In this document: positions 1-9,092 of the stretch, one piece after another
Layout of the letters: each line of letters starts with the position of its first letter
Position numbering within the stretch: position 1 is the first letter of the stretch
NCBI RefSeq assembly: GCF_002224245.2
Contig: NZ_NKHK02000008.1
Location: forward strand, 59,831-123,830
DNA length: 64,000 nucleotides
Direction of reading: 5' to 3'
Source: Moraxella sp. VT-16-12
GTDB taxonomy: Bacteria > Pseudomonadota > Gammaproteobacteria > Pseudomonadales > Moraxellaceae
Translations under genes and position numbers: made by a program
Notes under the pieces: generated by a model
Seen by the model: the letters and a program-made list of their open reading frames with translations, nothing else
What the model was told of the DNA's origin: nothing
Database searches by the model: none

Positions 1-301
1 CGTTGAGTGATTTTGTATCTTATGGCAGATGTACAAGTAGTGTTTGGCTTGTCTTATAACAATGAAGAATTTATCGCGATTGATAGCAATGCCAAAGCTA
101 TGATACAAAGCCAATTTAGAAAAGTATGGGGCATTTGTTTATTGGCTTGGCATAGAAATGTTTGGTAATCGTGCTGATGATGTGATGATATTTGGCAAAA
201 TGATGGTGATTATGATGTGGCGTACGACTCAGCAGTCAAAGAGCAATTTGATGAGCTTGATAAATACTTAGGGCAGTTAGATTTATCTTCACGACAATGT
301 C
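1..301 (+). pseudogene. Remnant of a broken gene of unknown function
   Basis: Two short reading stretches lie on the + strand in different frames. One runs 22-168 (starts MADVQVVFGL, ends in a stop after HRNVW). The other is open from about 181 and includes YDSAVKEQFDELDKYLGQ before running antisense into the next gene. Both have the charged, helix-like composition of real protein, but neither has a plausible full start-to-stop structure. I read this as the frameshifted 3' part of a gene whose 5' end is outside the window. No family was recognised. Confidence 0.4.
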
Positions 302-1048
302 TTAGACTAATGTCAATCTTGCCCCTATTGGCAAATGGTCAGACAAATCAGACCACGGCACACCGCCATAAACTTGGGCAGATAGCACCCTTAGATGACG
401 CACATAAATGCGGTCAAGACTGAGCATGGGTAGCTTAGCAGGAAAAGTGGCAGGGTGTTTGCCGTATTTGCTATAAAACACTTCGTGCAAACCCAACCGC
501 CCCAAAAACTGCCCTGACTTTTTTGCCCAATCATTAAAATCCCCCGCCAAAATCAGTGGCTTATCTTTATCAATCTCACTGGCGATATACTCGCTGATGG
601 CTTGGTATTGTTTGGCACGGTCGCTCTCTAACAGATTTAAATGAGCGTTTAGCACCACCACTGGTACGCCCCAATCACTGGGCGTAATCTCACTATGTAG
701 CACGCCACGCTTTTCCAAGGCAGAGACGGTGATATTGACATTGTGTTTGGGGTCAAGGCGGTGGCGTGATAGCGTGGCGTTGCCGTGATGTCCGTGTCCA
801 TAACTGGCGTTTTGTCCATAGCTGTGCGACAGCGACAGATACTCGCCAAACCAATCATGTTGTGGGTTGTCAGGATATTCATTAAAGGCAATCGCACGTT
901 TTAGATTTTGCCCTTGTACTTCTTGCAAACACAAAACGTCTATGGGCAAATCTGACAATGCCTGCCCCATGCTTTGCAATTTAACCAAGCGGTTTAAAGG
1001 CGACATGCCTTTGTGGATGTTATAAGAAATGACGTTAATGGGAGTCAT
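302..1048 (-). CDS. Endonuclease/exonuclease/phosphatase (EEP) family hydrolase
   Basis: A 248-residue protein with the full set of EEP-fold motifs. These are SYNIHKG near the N-terminus (Asn10), CLQEV (metal-binding Glu43), AHLNLLE in the middle (catalytic His), GDFNDW (Asp/Asn), and SDHLPI near the C-terminus (Asp-His pair). The fold is shared by exonuclease III, DNase I and some phosphodiesterases. There is no obvious signal peptide or membrane segment, so a cytoplasmic nuclease or phosphodiesterase is most likely. The substrate cannot be told from sequence. It stands alone, transcribed away from the debris at 1-301 and about 80 bp downstream of the Balon-like gene on the same strand. Confidence 0.85.
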   Translation of the reverse strand: MTPINVISYNIHKGMSPLNRLVKLQSMGQALSDLPIDVLCLQEVQGQNLKRAIAFNEYPDNPQHDWFGEYLSLSHSYGQNASYGHGHHGNATLSRHRLDPKHNVNITVSALEKRGVLHSEITPSDWGVPVVVLNAHLNLLESDRAKQYQAISEYIASEIDKDKPLILAGDFNDWAKKSGQFLGRLGLHEVFYSKYGKHPATFPAKLPMLSLDRIYVRHLRVLSAQVYGGVPWSDLSDHLPIGARLTLV

Positions 1049-1130
1049 GATACAGCAGATAAAACATAAGATGACGCATAAAGTATCATCTTATGGATAT
1101 GATGGCAAGATGGTTTATTTAATGCCACAC

Positions 1131-2258
1131 TTAGTAGCGAGTTACCAAAGCAATATCATCTTGTGCCAAATCTTGTGGTAAAAACACCACATCACCGCCA
1201 TGACTTGCCACCAGCTCAATGATATCACTCACCACATCATCAGTAACGCCATCACCTGCTGGGTCGTCTGCCAAAGTTAGGCTTTGCATGCTTTCATCAA
1301 CCAGTGCAGGCTGAATGTAACCAATACGCACATACAAACGCTCGCCCAATCCTTGATAAGCTGACTGATAAATGCTTTGTAAATCGGTACGTAATAGCCC
1401 ACGAGATTTAGCAAGCCCAATGCCTTCTAGGGACTGTTTTTGACGCTCATCGTGATAGGCTTTGACTGCGTCTTGCACGCCTGCAATGATATGTGCTGAC
1501 GAGCCGTTTTCTAAGTCAGTGATGTTATCAGCTGAGCCTGCAATGATGTCAGGACGGTCGCACACGTCTTTATAAAACGAGATGTTGCGGGCATCACCCA
1601 CCACAAACAAGGGGATTTTTTCGCCAGATTTGCCAATCAGCTCTTGAACACTCTTATCCACACGATTTAAAAACTCTTTGAGATAATTATCTTCGTTGGA
1701 AGCGGCTGAACGGTCTGCCCCACTGGTGGTGTATAATGTGGTGTTTTCAATCGGAAACGGCAGGTTATCAAACACGCCACGCTCTTGCTCAGGACTGTTT
1801 TGGTCAAACTCACGCACCACACGGTCATTAACCGCTTCTATCAGGCGAGCGTGCGTGCGAGTTACCACCACCACATAATAATGCACCGCATGGCTTAGCT
1901 CACGCACCAGCTCTCGGGTGGCAAATTTTTTGTCCACCACCACACGTGGCGTAACATCTAAGGGCAAACGCAGCACTTGAACGTCATCTTTGGTGGCAAA
2001 AATCGCCAAAGTATCCAAATTATAATTATGGTCAAAGTCAGTCAAAGCGTCTTGGATTTTTGTCATCAGCTCATCGCTGGTGCGTTTGTCATATTCGCCA
2101 GTCAAACGAGCAGACGCATCAGATAACGCATTTTTTAAAGCAATGGGGTCTTGCTCATTTTGTGGGTGGGTGCGATGCGTTTTAAGTAGTACCGACAAGG
2201 CGGGGTCAGCAGTTACTGCACGCAAATTTTTTAGGGTGTGTTTTAGGTTGACAGTCAT
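1131..2258 (-). CDS. Bacterial aeRF1-like protein, probable Balon-type ribosome hibernation factor
   Basis: A 375-residue protein that looks like the bacterial archaeo-eukaryotic release factor family (baeRF3 type). The N-terminal half carries the LAIFATKDDVQVLRLP segment followed by a DKKFATRELVREL linker. The middle region has VVVVTRTHARLI and LFVVGDARNISFYK strands. The C-terminus (DIIELVASHGGDVVFLPQDL, then IALVTRY) is typical of an L7Ae/Pelota-like third domain. I see no GGQ motif, as expected for a hibernation factor rather than a peptide-releasing factor. The family member Balon was described from Psychrobacter urativorans, also Moraxellaceae, where it occupies the A site of stalled ribosomes. 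The start is the second ATG of a tandem ATGATG, 5 nt after AGGAG; an upstream TTG start is less likely. Assignment to Balon is by recall and motif, not by search. Confidence 0.72.
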   Translation of the reverse strand: MTVNLKHTLKNLRAVTADPALSVLLKTHRTHPQNEQDPIALKNALSDASARLTGEYDKRTSDELMTKIQDALTDFDHNYNLDTLAIFATKDDVQVLRLPLDVTPRVVVDKKFATRELVRELSHAVHYYVVVVTRTHARLIEAVNDRVVREFDQNSPEQERGVFDNLPFPIENTTLYTTSGADRSAASNEDNYLKEFLNRVDKSVQELIGKSGEKIPLFVVGDARNISFYKDVCDRPDIIAGSADNITDLENGSSAHIIAGVQDAVKAYHDERQKQSLEGIGLAKSRGLLRTDLQSIYQSAYQGLGERLYVRIGYIQPALVDESMQSLTLADDPAGDGVTDDVVSDIIELVASHGGDVVFLPQDLAQDDIALVTRY

Positions 2259-2489
2259 CATAACTCCTAGTTGTGTCAATGTCCAAAAGAAAATACCTAA
2301 TCACAGCTTCATACTGTTAAAACCACTATAACAAAAAATCCCTACGCTTATGGTGGCATTGTATGGCTTTTTTATCACAGACTCTAAAAAACTGTTGATA
2401 ATAAGTAATATACGCTCACATTGACTTGTAAAATCACCCATCGCCCCCATTTACCGTCCAAAACAAGGCAAACCCAACGGACACAAAAC

Positions 2490-4574
2490 ATGATAACATT
2501 TACTAGCCCCGCCTTTGATTCACGTTTACAGTTGGTGGATTTTGACAAAACCGATGCTGGCACACTAAGCACACTCATACACCAAGATTTACAGATGGCT
2601 GATGAGTTTTTGGATGCCCTGCCCGCCACTGACGACCCACAAGTTGCTCTTGATGTGATTAACCAGTTTAATCGCCTAATGCTGGCTCTAAATCGCAGTT
2701 TTGGCGTTTTGTCGCACCTAAACAGCGTGGTCAGCACCGCCGACATTCGCACCGCTCATCATGAAGTACTGCCAAAGCTGTCCGCCTTGCACACCAAAAC
2801 GGGGCAATCAGTGGCACTTTATCAACTATACAAATTGGTTGATGGCGACAAAAATTTACTCAAAGATGCCACTTTGGCACGAGCCATTGTGTTATCTTTA
2901 CAAAGTTTTGAACTGTCTGGCGTGGGCTTAGATGATGATAAAAAAGCCCAGTTTGCCAACATTGCCAGCAAACTATCCACACTCTCTGCCAAATTTTCAG
3001 ACAATGCCTTGGATGCCAGTCAAGCCTTTGCCCTACCCTTGACCGAGCAGCAGCTATCAGGCATTACCCCAACAGGACTAGCCCTACTAAAATCAGCAGG
3101 CGATGCCTACAAAGCCAAGCACCCAAACACCGTCCTTGCCACCGACTATGTCGCCACGCTGGATGTGCCAATGTATCTGGCGGTCATGCAGTACGCCGAT
3201 GACAGAGCCCTGCGTGAAACGCTTTATCACGCCTACAATACCAAAGCAAGCGACCAAAGCACCTTTGGCTATACACAGTTTGATAACAGCCAAATCATGA
3301 GCGAGATTTTGTCGCTACGCCAACAAAAAGCACGCCTTTTGGGCTTTGATGACTACACCCAAGTCTCCTTAGCCACCAAAATGGCAGACAGCAAAGAAGA
3401 AATTGAAGCGTTTTTGCTGGATTTGGCACACCACGCCACCGCCTTTGCCAAAGCTGAGCTTGCCGAAGTGAGCATTTTGGCAAAAACGCTTGGCATAGAT
3501 AACGTTGAGCCTTGGGACGTGCCGTATTTGAGCGAAAAAATCCGTAGCGAAAAATACAACCTAAACAGCGAAGAGCTGCGCCCTTATTTTCCTTTGCCTG
3601 TGGTGCTGTCAGGGCTGTTTGGTATCATTGACAAACTTTTTGGTGTACAATTTGTAGAACGCACCAGCGAAGTGCCACGCTGGCATACAGACGTGCAGTT
3701 TTTTGAGCTTATCCAAGACGGTCAAGTCATCGGCGGCATTTATTTGGATTTGTTTGCTCGCAATGGCAAACGTGGCGGAGCGTGGCTATCCACTTTCCAA
3801 GACAAACACAAAGACCAACATGGCGAGAGTCTGCCTGTTGGCTTTATCGTGGGCAATTTTTCGCCTGCGGTGGGAGATTTGCCAAGTTTGTTAAGTTTTG
3901 ATGAAGTAACCACCTTGTTTCATGAGTTTGGTCATGGGCTGCATCATCTTTTGACTACCGTCAGCCTAAGCGATGTGGCAGGCATTAACGGCGTAGAATG
4001 GGACGCGGTGGAGCTGCCCAGTCAGTTTATGGAAAACTTTGCCATTGACAAGGACGGTATCGCCCTTATCAGCCGTCATGTCCAGACAGGTGAGCCACTG
4101 CCCCAAGACAAACTAGACGCCCTAATCAATGCCAAAAACTTCCAAAGTGGGCTACAAACCTTACGTCAAGTTGAGTTTGCTTTGTTTGATTTACGCATTC
4201 ATGGGGCAGATTTACGCAGCTATGATGATATTTTGGCAACACAAAACGCTGTCCGCTCTGATGTTGCGGTCATCATCCCACCTGCCAACAACCGCTTTGC
4301 CAACACATTTAGCCACATTTTTGCAGGGGGCTATGCGTCTGGTTATTATTCTTATAAATGGGCAGAGCTGTTGTCAGCGGATGCGTTTAGTAAGTTTGAA
4401 AACAACCCAAATCTTGCCACACAAGGCGTGCTTGACCCCGCCACAGGGCTTGCCTTTAAAAGCGAAATTTTGCAAAAAGGCGGTTCTCGCCCTGCCAAAG
4501 ACAGTTTTGAAGCCTTTATGGGTCGCCCCAAAGACGTCAATGCCCTACTCAAACAAAGCGGTTTTGTTCACTAA
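2490..4574 (+). CDS. prlC: Oligopeptidase A (M3 zinc metallopeptidase)
   Basis: A 694-residue protein close to the usual length of oligopeptidase A. The zinc site HEFGHGLHHLL lies around residues 478-488, with His478, Glu479 and His482 as ligands and catalytic base. The downstream third-ligand region includes GVEWDAVELPSQFMENF, characteristic of M3 enzymes. The C-terminal part has the family-specific FSHIFAGGYASGYYSYKWAE block. It degrades short peptides, including cleaved signal peptides, in the cytoplasm. I place the start at the ATG giving MITFTSPAF; an in-frame TTG 69 nt upstream would add residues unlike the family. It is directly followed by yheV, the same pairing as in E. coli. Confidence 0.95.
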   Translation: MITFTSPAFDSRLQLVDFDKTDAGTLSTLIHQDLQMADEFLDALPATDDPQVALDVINQFNRLMLALNRSFGVLSHLNSVVSTADIRTAHHEVLPKLSALHTKTGQSVALYQLYKLVDGDKNLLKDATLARAIVLSLQSFELSGVGLDDDKKAQFANIASKLSTLSAKFSDNALDASQAFALPLTEQQLSGITPTGLALLKSAGDAYKAKHPNTVLATDYVATLDVPMYLAVMQYADDRALRETLYHAYNTKASDQSTFGYTQFDNSQIMSEILSLRQQKARLLGFDDYTQVSLATKMADSKEEIEAFLLDLAHHATAFAKAELAEVSILAKTLGIDNVEPWDVPYLSEKIRSEKYNLNSEELRPYFPLPVVLSGLFGIIDKLFGVQFVERTSEVPRWHTDVQFFELIQDGQVIGGIYLDLFARNGKRGGAWLSTFQDKHKDQHGESLPVGFIVGNFSPAVGDLPSLLSFDEVTTLFHEFGHGLHHLLTTVSLSDVAGINGVEWDAVELPSQFMENFAIDKDGIALISRHVQTGEPLPQDKLDALINAKNFQSGLQTLRQVEFALFDLRIHGADLRSYDDILATQNAVRSDVAVIIPPANNRFANTFSHIFAGGYASGYYSYKWAELLSADAFSKFENNPNLATQGVLDPATGLAFKSEILQKGGSRPAKDSFEAFMGRPKDVNALLKQSGFVH

Positions 4575-4625
4575 ACTGACACTTAGACCAACCCTTTTGT
4601 CAGGTTGGTCAAATTTGGAAATACT

Positions 4626-4862
4626 ATGCGTTATCAATCCAATCGTCCAAAACGCCAATTTTTGGCAGGGGTAAAATGCTCATCGTGTGGCACGCTAGAT
4701 AGCACGGTGCAGATACAAATCTTTGAGCCTGCGTTTGATGAATATATTGAATGTGTGCAGTGTGGGCATAGTGAGCGTCGTCCTACCGCCGATGATTTAC
4801 CAAACATACACAGCGAAAATGACCATAATGGTGTAAGTGTTGTGCGATTTGTGCCAAAATGA
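4626..4862 (+). CDS. yheV: YheV-family zinc-ribbon protein
   Basis: A 78-residue protein starting MRYQSNRPKRQFLAGVKC. Two cysteine pairs, CSSC and CVQC, form a zinc-ribbon, with the IECVQCGH block matching E. coli YheV. Its biochemical function is unknown. The start chosen is the ATG 51 nt downstream of prlC; a GTG further upstream would add seven residues with no homology. Linkage to prlC supports both the identification and a shared transcript. Confidence 0.88.
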   Translation: MRYQSNRPKRQFLAGVKCSSCGTLDSTVQIQIFEPAFDEYIECVQCGHSERRPTADDLPNIHSENDHNGVSVVRFVPK

Positions 4863-4984
4863 ATTTTTTGGCATATTTTTTGCTATAAAAATAACATCTT
4901 TTATGGATAAACTTGTATTTATTTTATTATTGTGGGTTTGCTGATAAACACCACTCATCATCAGCCCAAGCGAAAAGGTTTATT

Positions 4985-6217
4985 ATGTCAGACCAAAAAA
5001 ATACCACCGAGACACCAAATATAGATGACTACCTTCTTAACATTGATACAGAAGGCAGTAACGCCCCATCACAGACGATGGAGCAAGGACTGGACATGGA
5101 TTTTTTAAATCAGTTAGGTGGCGACAGCCCTGACATCTCTACCCAGCCTGATAATACCAATCAAGATACCCCTCTTGATGAGTTTGACTTAGACAGTTTG
5201 GAGCTAGATAAGCCAAATGAACCCATGTCGTCTGATGATTTTTTGAACAACAGTTCTGCACCCACCAACGAACCAATGGCTGATTTTTTAGCCACAAGTC
5301 CCCAAAATAGCGACACCGACAAAGAAGCTGTTGCGGTTGCAGGTGCAACTGGTTTGGGCGTTGCATTGGCAAAAACTGCCAGTACCGCCAAAAACACACA
5401 AAACACAACAGATGACACCAAAAAAAGCAAAGGCTTTTTTAGTGGGCGATTTGGCAAAAAAGAAAAGCCCGCCCCACAGTCTGCCCCAACTGACAGTAGC
5501 GAAAATCTGACTGAAACCCTACTGGCAAATAAAGCCCCAAAAAAAGGCTTATTTAGCCGTCTTAACAAAAAAGAACCCACCACAAAGGCAGAAGCCCCCA
5601 AGACAGCACCTACCAAAGAAAGCACAAAAACCTTTGGTGGTTTTGGTAAAAAAGCAGACGCTGCCAACACACAAAGACCATCAAGAGCATCCAAAACACC
5701 CAAAACCACACCACCTAAAAAAACAGCAACCCCTGATGCCAAAAAGAAACAACAGCTACTTCTTGGTGCCTTGTTGTGCTTGGTGTTATTGGCGGTTGTG
5801 GCATATTTATTTTTAAATAACAACACCCCAGAGCCAGCCCCCATCGCCACGCCTGACCCCGCTCCTGCTCAGGTAGAACCAACGCCAGATGAACAGACAC
5901 AGAGTATTTTGCCAGAGAACAATATTCCTGCGGTGAATCCTGATGAGATTTTAAATGCTGAAATTCCATCAGACCCTGCATTGGTCAAAGAAGAGATTGA
6001 CCGCTTAAATGACACAGGGGCAAGACTTGATGAGCAAGGCAAAATCATTGAAGAACAACTGACGCTGATGGAAGATTTGACGACTGCCAAAGCTGAGCAA
6101 ATCGCCCTGCTAGAAAAGCAAATCGCTGAACTAGAAAAGCAAAAAGCTTCTGTTGGTACGCCCGCCCCAGAGCAACCTGCCACCGCACCCCAACCGCAAC
6201 CGCAACCACAGCAATAA
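4985..6217 (+). CDS. Pro/Lys/Asp-rich single-pass membrane protein, unknown function
   Basis: A 410-residue protein of low complexity. Residues 1-120 are acidic and rich in Asp, Asn and Thr (repeated NIDTEGS- and LDEFDLDS-like stretches). Residues 120-250 are basic, with repeated GFFSGRFGKK / GLFSRLNKKE / GGFGKK motifs of the form F-(S/G)-x-F/L-x-K-K. One transmembrane helix (LLLGALLCLVLLAVVAYLFL) lies near residues 257-277. It is followed by a Pro-rich linker, a coiled coil (EEIDRLNDTGARLDEQGKII and on, about 340-395) and a PQPQPQPQQ tail. The topology suggests a cytoplasmic N-terminus and a periplasmic coiled coil. I do not recognise a family. A strong terminator follows at once. Confidence 0.75.
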   Translation: MSDQKNTTETPNIDDYLLNIDTEGSNAPSQTMEQGLDMDFLNQLGGDSPDISTQPDNTNQDTPLDEFDLDSLELDKPNEPMSSDDFLNNSSAPTNEPMADFLATSPQNSDTDKEAVAVAGATGLGVALAKTASTAKNTQNTTDDTKKSKGFFSGRFGKKEKPAPQSAPTDSSENLTETLLANKAPKKGLFSRLNKKEPTTKAEAPKTAPTKESTKTFGGFGKKADAANTQRPSRASKTPKTTPPKKTATPDAKKKQQLLLGALLCLVLLAVVAYLFLNNNTPEPAPIATPDPAPAQVEPTPDEQTQSILPENNIPAVNPDEILNAEIPSDPALVKEEIDRLNDTGARLDEQGKIIEEQLTLMEDLTTAKAEQIALLEKQIAELEKQKASVGTPAPEQPATAPQPQPQPQQ

Positions 6218-6245
6218 AAAAATAGCCCATCTGGGCTATTTTTAT
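6216..6245. terminator. Rho-independent terminator
   Basis: Stem TAGCCC/GGGCTA with a 4-nt loop, flanked by an A-run on the left and a T-run on the right, so it can serve both the + strand membrane protein gene and the converging minus-strand gene ending at 6256. Confidence 0.85.
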
Positions 6246-6255
6246 GAGCTCAAAA

Positions 6256-6708
6256 CTATAAGATGCGTATGGCTTGCTCGTTTTTTTGAAGCGCTTTGCC
6301 TTCTAGGACAGATTTGGCAACTTGACGCTCTTTGTCCGTCTCAAAACCTGAAATGTGCCAACTTCTGCCCAAATCAGCAATGATGAGCGTGGTATCTGTC
6401 AGTGTGATTTGAGCATTATTGGTAAGCTTGATGTGCTGACCGTTTGTAATAAAGGCATGGTTTTTGATGGTGATTTGACCACTTGCAACATGACTTTGAT
6501 ATTGTAAACGGTTTTTGTAGATATTAAATCCAAAAATCAGCACCGCAAATACCGCCATCACACCAATCGTTATTTTTACAGGCATGGTCATTGCCACCAC
6601 CGCCACCACAACAGCAAGCACAATCAGCCCACTTGCCATCATAAAAAGCGGATTTTTATCCTTACCAACCAGCGTGATGGACACACCATCATCAACAACT
6701 TTTAGCAT
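6256..6708 (-). CDS. Small two-helix membrane protein, unknown function
   Basis: A 150-residue protein. After a short N-terminus ([20 protein letters not shown]) come two adjacent hydrophobic helices, [18 protein letters not shown] and [18 protein letters not shown] soluble C-terminal half of about 85 residues follows, rich in short beta-strand-like segments ([38 protein letters not shown]). The layout suggests an inner-membrane protein with a small cytoplasmic beta domain. It overlaps the 3' end of rph by 7 bp and probably shares its transcript. No family was recognised. Confidence 0.7.
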   Translation of the reverse strand: MLKVVDDGVSITLVGKDKNPLFMMASGLIVLAVVVAVVAMTMPVKITIGVMAVFAVLIFGFNIYKNRLQYQSHVASGQITIKNHAFITNGQHIKLTNNAQITLTDTTLIIADLGRSWHISGFETDKERQVAKSVLEGKALQKNEQAIRIL

Positions 6709-7424
6709 GACAAGCCCAATGTTTGCTGTTGCAGTTTAAAAATCTCTTGAATGCCCACTTCGGCAATATCAAGCATGGCATTTGCTTGCTGACGAGTAAA
6801 ATGCTTATCTTCTGCCGTGCCTTGAATTTCAATAAATCCGCCTGCTTGTGTCATCACCACATTTAAATCAGTATCACAAGTAGAATCTTCGGCATAGTCC
6901 AAATCCAAATACACCTGTCCATTTTTAATACCCACCGACACCGCACCAACCAGCCCAATCAGTGGGTCAGCAGTCAGCTTTTTGTTTCGTTGCAAGTCAT
7001 TTAGTGCATCAATCAATGCCACCGCAGAGCCTGTAATGCTTGCCGTGCGTGTGCCACCATCTGCTTGTATGACATCACAGTCCACATAGATGGTGTTTTC
7101 GCCAAGTTTGGACAAATCCAGCATGGCACGCAATGACCGCCCAATCAGACGCTGAATCTCTTGGGTACGCCCTGACTGCTTGCCACGAGCTGCTTCTCGT
7201 TGCGTGCGAGTGCCTGTGGCCCTAGGAAGCATGCCATACTCAGCAGTCAGCCAGCCTTGACCTTGCCCTTTTAACCAACGTGGCACACCTTGCTCTATAC
7301 TGACGTTGCATAATACTTTGGTGTCGCCAAACTCCACAAGCACCGAACCTTCGGCGTGTTTGGTATAATGACGTGTAAAGCTAATGGGGCGTAAAGCGTT
7401 TAAGGGGCGGTTATTTAGTCGCAT
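6702..7424 (-). CDS. rph: Ribonuclease PH
   Basis: A 240-residue protein of standard length, starting [20 protein letters not shown]. It carries the phosphorolytic exonuclease signatures [31 protein letters not shown], the [20 protein letters not shown] helix and the [18 protein letters not shown] phosphate-binding loop. It trims the 3' ends of tRNA precursors using phosphate as the attacking group. A GAGAACTT Shine-Dalgarno-like element precedes the ATG. Confidence 0.97.
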   Translation of the reverse strand: MRLNNRPLNALRPISFTRHYTKHAEGSVLVEFGDTKVLCNVSIEQGVPRWLKGQGQGWLTAEYGMLPRATGTRTQREAARGKQSGRTQEIQRLIGRSLRAMLDLSKLGENTIYVDCDVIQADGGTRTASITGSAVALIDALNDLQRNKKLTADPLIGLVGAVSVGIKNGQVYLDLDYAEDSTCDTDLNVVMTQAGGFIEIQGTAEDKHFTRQQANAMLDIAEVGIQEIFKLQQQTLGLSC

Positions 7425-7475
7425 AAGTTCTCTTTTGATGGTCGTTTATCGCTATTGTAAACCACAAAAAGCCTT

Positions 7476-7503
7476 TTGACAATTCTCAAAAAAACATTAC
7501 AAT
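7476..7503 (+). promoter_or_regulatory. Sigma-70-type promoter for the exonuclease gene at 7537
   Basis: TTGACA (7476-7481), a 16-bp spacer, then TACAAT (7498-7503). It lies 34 bp before the start codon of the + strand gene and is the clearest consensus promoter I noticed in this part of the window. Confidence 0.7.
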
Positions 7504-7536
7504 ACAATTAAATCAAACCCATCACAAGGACATCTC

Positions 7537-8301
7537 ATGACCGCCCCTTATTTGATTTTTGACATTGAGACCATTCCTGACTTGGTTACGGGACGTGTGC
7601 TGTACGGCATAGACATAGAAGATGATAACGATGCCCAGCAAGCACTCATCGCCACACGCCAAGCCGAAGCAGGTAATGATTTTATGCTTTTGCCTTTGCA
7701 TAAAGTGGCGTGTTTGTCATTTTTGTGGGTGGAGAATAACCAGTTTACTTTACGCTCCTTGTCGCTTGAAACCATGAGTGAAAAGGAAATTTTAGCCACC
7801 TTTTTAAGAGCCTTCAAAAAAAATCCCACACTCATCTCATGGAATGGTGCAGGTTTTGATTTGCCTGTACTGCTATATCGCATGACCCATCACAAACTCA
7901 ACGCCCAACCCCTTGCCAATGCAGGTGTTGGAAAATATGATTATCTAAATCGTTATAGCGAAAAACACATTGACCTGATGGATAAATTTAGCTTTGGCAC
8001 ATGGGGCAACAAACAAAAACTAGACACCATCGCCAGTTTGTGCGGTTTTGCAGGCAAAGGTGAAGTAGATGGTTCACAGGTTGTGCCAATGGTTCAAAAT
8101 GAAGCGTGGACACAGCTTACCACCTACTGCGAATCGGACGTGTTAAACACATGGCTGATTTATCTAAGATGGCAAATATTAACCAGTAAAGTTGCCCCAA
8201 TGGCATTTGAAGAGCAGATTCACCAAACCTTAGATTTTATCAGCACACTCAAAAATCCAGATGACACGCCAAGACATCCTAGATTTTTAGAGCAAAAATA
8301 G
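7537..8301 (+). CDS. Predicted 3'-5' exonuclease, PolB-like (DnaQ fold)
   Basis: A 254-residue protein of the Pfam DNA_pol_B_exo2 type. The exonuclease I motif is LIFDIETIPD (Asp and Glu at the start). Motif II is SWNGAGFDLPVL around residues 103-114. Motif III is YCESDVLNTWLIYLRW around residues 196-211. The conserved LYRMTHHKL and HIDLMDKFSFG blocks between them fit the family. It is a predicted metal-dependent 3'-5' exonuclease on nucleic acid; its physiological substrate is unknown. The start has a good AAGGACATCTC ribosome-binding site and follows a consensus promoter. Confidence 0.85.
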   Translation: MTAPYLIFDIETIPDLVTGRVLYGIDIEDDNDAQQALIATRQAEAGNDFMLLPLHKVACLSFLWVENNQFTLRSLSLETMSEKEILATFLRAFKKNPTLISWNGAGFDLPVLLYRMTHHKLNAQPLANAGVGKYDYLNRYSEKHIDLMDKFSFGTWGNKQKLDTIASLCGFAGKGEVDGSQVVPMVQNEAWTQLTTYCESDVLNTWLIYLRWQILTSKVAPMAFEEQIHQTLDFISTLKNPDDTPRHPRFLEQK

Positions 8302-8320
8302 TAGCAGTCTTGCCTTGACA

Positions 8321-9082
8321 TCAATGGTGATTGTGATGGCTGTGGTCGTCATGATGACCTTGATGATGGTGAGAATCATGAGCATCGTGATGACCGTGCA
8401 TTAGGTGCATGACCGTAGGCGACAACATCACAAACAGTCCAGACACCAACATGACCGCCCCACTAAACTTACGCAGGTTAAATGCTTTGACTTTGCTTTG
8501 TAGCCACGATAATGCCGTTCCTGTCAAAACCAACATCGGCAACGTCCCTATCCCAAACGCCATCATAAACAGCATACCCATACCACTAATTGAGCTGGTC
8601 GCTGCGACGCTCATTGCCATCACCAACGCTCCATAGACCAAACCACAAGGCAACAAACCCCACAGCAGTCCTGCTGATAACGCTTTGGGAATGCTATCCA
8701 TTGGTAGCACCTTTTGGCGAATGGGTGCTAAGGCATTCCAAACCCCCAAACCAAGCCTTTCAAGGCGATTTAAAAACGGCACACCCAACATCAGCAAAGA
8801 TGCAAACACCAATGCCAAACCAAGCACAATGCGTGGCAGGGCGTTATTTGTCAAAAACGGTGCCAACACTTCTTGACCAAACAAACTGGCAAACAGCCCA
8901 AGCCCCATATAGCTCATTATCCGTCCAGTGTGATAAGTCGCTATCAGCACACCACGTTTTTTGGGGTTCAGTGATTTCATAGAAATCCCAAACGCCGTAA
9001 CAATACCCCCACACATACCCATACAGTGCGGTGAACCCAAAAACCCTATCAGCAAAGCAGGAATTAATAAAGTCATACTCAT
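8321..9082 (-). CDS. TauE/SafE-like membrane protein with His-rich tail, probable copper handling for cbb3 oxidase
   Basis: A 253-residue polytopic membrane protein. It begins with LLIPALLIGFLGSPHCMGMCGG, whose HCMGMCGG motif is typical of the DsbD_2/TauE-like family found beside cbb3 oxidase assembly genes, and has about six hydrophobic segments. The last 27 residues are extremely His/Asp-rich (HGHHDAHDSHHHQGHHDD and on), a likely metal-binding tail. Its start lies 10 bp downstream of ccoS, on the same strand. In pseudomonads a related gene follows ccoGHIS, which suggests a role in copper supply to the oxidase. Sulfite export is the generic family label and is not supported by context. Confidence 0.8.
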   Translation of the reverse strand: MSMTLLIPALLIGFLGSPHCMGMCGGIVTAFGISMKSLNPKKRGVLIATYHTGRIMSYMGLGLFASLFGQEVLAPFLTNNALPRIVLGLALVFASLLMLGVPFLNRLERLGLGVWNALAPIRQKVLPMDSIPKALSAGLLWGLLPCGLVYGALVMAMSVAATSSISGMGMLFMMAFGIGTLPMLVLTGTALSWLQSKVKAFNLRKFSGAVMLVSGLFVMLSPTVMHLMHGHHDAHDSHHHQGHHDDHSHHNHH

Positions 9083-9092
9083 TGGCTATCTC

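Noticed and set aside
217..423. 68-residue reading frame as a full gene
   Set aside because: Its second half runs antisense through the well-supported EEP hydrolase gene, it begins at GTG without a ribosome-binding site, and its first half belongs to the gene debris.
5161..5850. 229-codon minus-strand frame opposite the Pro/Lys-rich membrane protein
   Set aside because: It mirrors the biased codons of the plus-strand gene and has a Ser/Ala/Val composition typical of an antisense shadow.
8321..9082. Sulfite exporter function
   Set aside because: The generic TauE/SafE label does not fit the HCMGMCGG motif, His-rich tail or ccoS context, which point to copper handling.
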